The translations under genes and the position numbers were made by a program. From Fulvivirga aurantia (lineage in GTDB: Bacteria > Bacteroidota > Bacteroidia > Cytophagales > Cyclobacteriaceae), in NCBI RefSeq assembly GCF_009711475.1, contig NZ_SMMD01000793.1, positions 1 to 8,396 on the forward strand: 8,396 nucleotides of DNA, in the 5' to 3' direction. Below the pieces are notes generated by a model that searched no databases, was not told where the DNA came from, and worked only from the letters and a program-made list of their open reading frames with translations. How positions within the stretch are numbered: position 1 is the stretch's first letter; each line of letters opens with the position of its first letter. Shown here one piece after another: positions 6,329 through 8,396 of this stretch.

Positions 6329-8396
6329 ATGAGCAGTCACATCAAAATATTTATAGCTACTGTTATAATTGTTCAGTCGTGTGGTTCAATAGAAAAAGAA
6401 ACCAATGAGCGAGAGCCCTCTAATAAAGTTTTTGAATTACTAACCACTGAAAAAACCGGTATCGATTTTTCTAATAGTCTGTCTGAAGACCTCAGTAACG
6501 GATACAATGTTTTTGATTACGATTACTTTTTCAATGGGTCAGGAGTAGCCATCGGTGATTTGAATAATGATGGCTTAAATGACGTAGTATTTACAGCCAA
6601 TCAGGTTAATAATAGAATTTATATCAACCAAGGTGATTTTATTTTTGAAGACATAACTGAACAATCCGGACTGGCCGAATACAGTGGATGGTCTAATGGC
6701 GTTGTGTTAGTAGACATCAATAAAGACGATTGGTTAGATATATACATAAGTCGGGGAGGGCCCGATGAAAGTAAAAGGACGAATCTACTTTTTATTAACA
6801 ATCAGAATAACAGTTTTACTGAAAAAGCAGCAGAGTATGGTCTAGATGATAATGCTATAAGTACTCAGGCGGCATTTTTTGATTATGACTCTGATGGTGA
6901 CCTCGATTGTTTCGTCATGAACGAAACACCACTTTTTGGAATCCCTCCTACACAGCTCTTTGAAATGCTCAAAGATAATGATGAGCTAAAATATAAGAGC
7001 TCAAGTCATCTTTATGAAAATGACAATGGAAAATTCAGCGATGTAACAAAGGCTGCCGGTTTATTAAACCCAACTTTTGGGTTAGGACTTTCTATCGCAG
7101 ATCTCAACGATGATAATCTTCTCGACATTTATATCGCCAATGATTACTATATCCCCGATGCCATGTATATCAATCAAGGTGATGGAACATTTAAAGATCA
7201 AATAAAAAAGCATACTCGTCAGGTCTCATTTTATGGAATGGGGGTTGATATAGCTGATGTCAATAATGACCTGAAACCAGATATTTTTGTCTTAGACATG
7301 TCAGCTTCCAGTCATTACAGGTCAAAGACATTGATGGCTTCAATGAATACTGAAAGATTCAATTTGCTGGTTGATGATTTAGACTTTGTTCACCAATATA
7401 TGTACAACACCCTACAGCTTAACATGGGCAATAATCATTTCAGAAATATTGCTCAGATAAGTGGGGTGGCCAAAACTGATTGGAGTTGGGCTGTACTCAT
7501 GGCGGATTACAACCTGGACGGATCGAAAGATATATTCGTTACGAACGGGTACAGAAGATATGCTACCGATAACGATACTAGATTAAAGGTATTTTATGCC
7601 CAGCGGAAATTTAAAGGAAATGTACCACTTGAAGAAAAGAAGAAAATATACTTCAATATGCCTTCTGAGAAAACATCAAACATCCTTTATAGCCAAGAAA
7701 ATGATCTCAAATACGAGAATGTGTCTGCAGATTGGGGGCTTGAAACGCCATCTTTTTCGAATGGTGCAGCATATGGAGATTTAGACAATGATGGAGATCT
7801 CGATCTGGTGGTGAATAATATAGATCAACAGGCATTTGTCTACAAAAACACGACTATCGAGAAGGGAGGTCATGGCTATTTGAAAGTAGAAACTGTTGGC
7901 AACTCAAGTGAGTCATATTCTAGAGTATCAATATTTTATGAAGGCCAGAGCCAACTGGTGCAATCGATGCGAGTAAGGGGTTATAGGTCTTCTGTGGCAC
8001 CTGAAGCTGTATTTGGTGTTGGAAATTATAATGGCAAAATTGATTCAGTTCTTGTGCAATGGCCAGGTGGTAAAGTAAATATTATGTACAATGTTTCCTT
8101 AAACCAAACCATCAAAGTAAATGAAGTCGATGCCATTGAGAGATCTAAATCTGCGAGTTCAGAAAATAAGACTGAAACTTTATTAGTCGAACTAGATAAG
8201 ACGGATGTCGGCCTTGATTATCAGCACGTTGAAAATAATTACGATGATTTTGAACTTGAGGGATTATTGCCTTATAAGCAATCGAAACTTGGTCCTTCTA
8301 TAGAAGTAGCAGACGTCAATGGTGATGGCAAAGAAGACGTAATTATTGGCGGAGCATCAGGTCAGTCCACACATTTATTTATTCAAAAATCTGATG
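6329..8396 (+). CDS. VCBS/FG-GAP repeat lipoprotein with ASPIC/UnbV domain (partial, 3' end outside window)
   Basis: Large secreted lipoprotein, open to the window edge after 689 codons; relatives as I recall them are about 1100 residues, so roughly a third or more is missing. An in-frame TAA at 6311-6313 leaves ATG 6329 as the first usable start, and it gives a lipoprotein signal peptide ending in VQSC (Cys18). Eight calcium-binding-type loops (DxNxDGxxD) start at Asp77, 129, 185, 258, 310, 393, 484 and 662, as in beta-propeller FG-GAP/VCBS repeats. Those at 129, 258 and 310 lack the usual Gly. An ASPIC/UnbV domain lies at about 517-597, with the RGYRSS motif and WPGG (578-581). The segment LLPYKQSKLGP before the last loop starts a second propeller block, as in the CRTAC1-like family. 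The molecular function of these proteins is not established; adhesion, ligand binding or a role beside SusCD importers are possibilities. Export signal residues after Cys18 (GSIEKE) are weaker than in the preceding lipoprotein. It lies just past a terminator, so its expression may be separate from or lower than the SusCD genes. Confidence 0.94.
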   Translation, partial: MSSHIKIFIATVIIVQSCGSIEKETNEREPSNKVFELLTTEKTGIDFSNSLSEDLSNGYNVFDYDYFFNGSGVAIGDLNNDGLNDVVFTANQVNNRIYINQGDFIFEDITEQSGLAEYSGWSNGVVLVDINKDDWLDIYISRGGPDESKRTNLLFINNQNNSFTEKAAEYGLDDNAISTQAAFFDYDSDGDLDCFVMNETPLFGIPPTQLFEMLKDNDELKYKSSSHLYENDNGKFSDVTKAAGLLNPTFGLGLSIADLNDDNLLDIYIANDYYIPDAMYINQGDGTFKDQIKKHTRQVSFYGMGVDIADVNNDLKPDIFVLDMSASSHYRSKTLMASMNTERFNLLVDDLDFVHQYMYNTLQLNMGNNHFRNIAQISGVAKTDWSWAVLMADYNLDGSKDIFVTNGYRRYATDNDTRLKVFYAQRKFKGNVPLEEKKKIYFNMPSEKTSNILYSQENDLKYENVSADWGLETPSFSNGAAYGDLDNDGDLDLVVNNIDQQAFVYKNTTIEKGGHGYLKVETVGNSSESYSRVSIFYEGQSQLVQSMRVRGYRSSVAPEAVFGVGNYNGKIDSVLVQWPGGKVNIMYNVSLNQTIKVNEVDAIERSKSASSENKTETLLVELDKTDVGLDYQHVENNYDDFELEGLLPYKQSKLGPSIEVADVNGDGKEDVIIGGASGQSTHLFIQKSD

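Noticed and set aside
7596..7784. A plus-strand 62-codon open frame inside the VCBS gene, which could have hinted at a frameshift.
   Set aside because: The main frame runs unbroken from 6329 to 8396 with family motifs before, within and after this stretch, so no frameshift exists and this frame is a shadow.
6329..8396. Reading the VCBS/ASPIC protein as an integrin-like adhesin or a toxin-associated repeat protein.
   Set aside because: The lipobox, the number and spacing of the DxNxDGxxD loops and the ASPIC/UnbV domain fit the CRTAC1-like lipoprotein family better, and no toxin or host-binding domain is visible in the part present.

Overview
The window reads as a nutrient-uptake locus from a member of the Bacteroidota. 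The evidence is an adjacent SusC-type TonB-dependent receptor and SusD-type lipoprotein, A-rich leaders instead of Shine-Dalgarno sites, and acidic residues right after a lipoprotein cysteine. The SusD subtype (SusD-like_2) and the neighbouring VCBS/ASPIC lipoprotein are both common in marine Cytophagales, so I lean towards that order, but this is inference from gene content. The composition is moderately AT-rich throughout, and I saw no sign of recent transfer, mobile elements, RNA genes or CRISPR.

Layout, all on the + strand. Bases 1-72 are an AT-rich leader with no convincing promoter. Bases 73-3348 encode a full-length SusC/RagA-type outer-membrane TonB-dependent transporter. Six bases later, 3355-5031 encodes its SusD/RagB-type lipoprotein. 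Seventeen bases after that, 5049-6257 encodes a beta-rich lipoprotein of unrecognised family, in the position where SusE/SusF-like surface binding proteins usually sit. A perfect 13-bp hairpin with a short T-run (6281-6311) closes this three-gene unit. Only 18 bases after the T-run's edge, a large VCBS/FG-GAP repeat lipoprotein with an ASPIC/UnbV domain starts at 6329. It is still open at 8396, so its C-terminal part is missing.

How the genes probably work together: the SusC-type barrel and SusD-type lid form the usual 'pedal-bin' importer for a large or complex nutrient, powered by TonB. The third gene probably supplies an extra surface ligand-binding lipoprotein. The VCBS/ASPIC protein is probably a calcium-stabilised beta-propeller lipoprotein whose partner is unknown. 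No glycoside hydrolase, peptidase, sulfatase, sigma/anti-sigma pair or two-component regulator lies in the window, so the substrate cannot be named.

I found no clearly new system. The points most worth following up are the strong terminator immediately before the VCBS gene, the unrecognised third lipoprotein, and the possible functional link between the VCBS/ASPIC protein and the SusCD importer.
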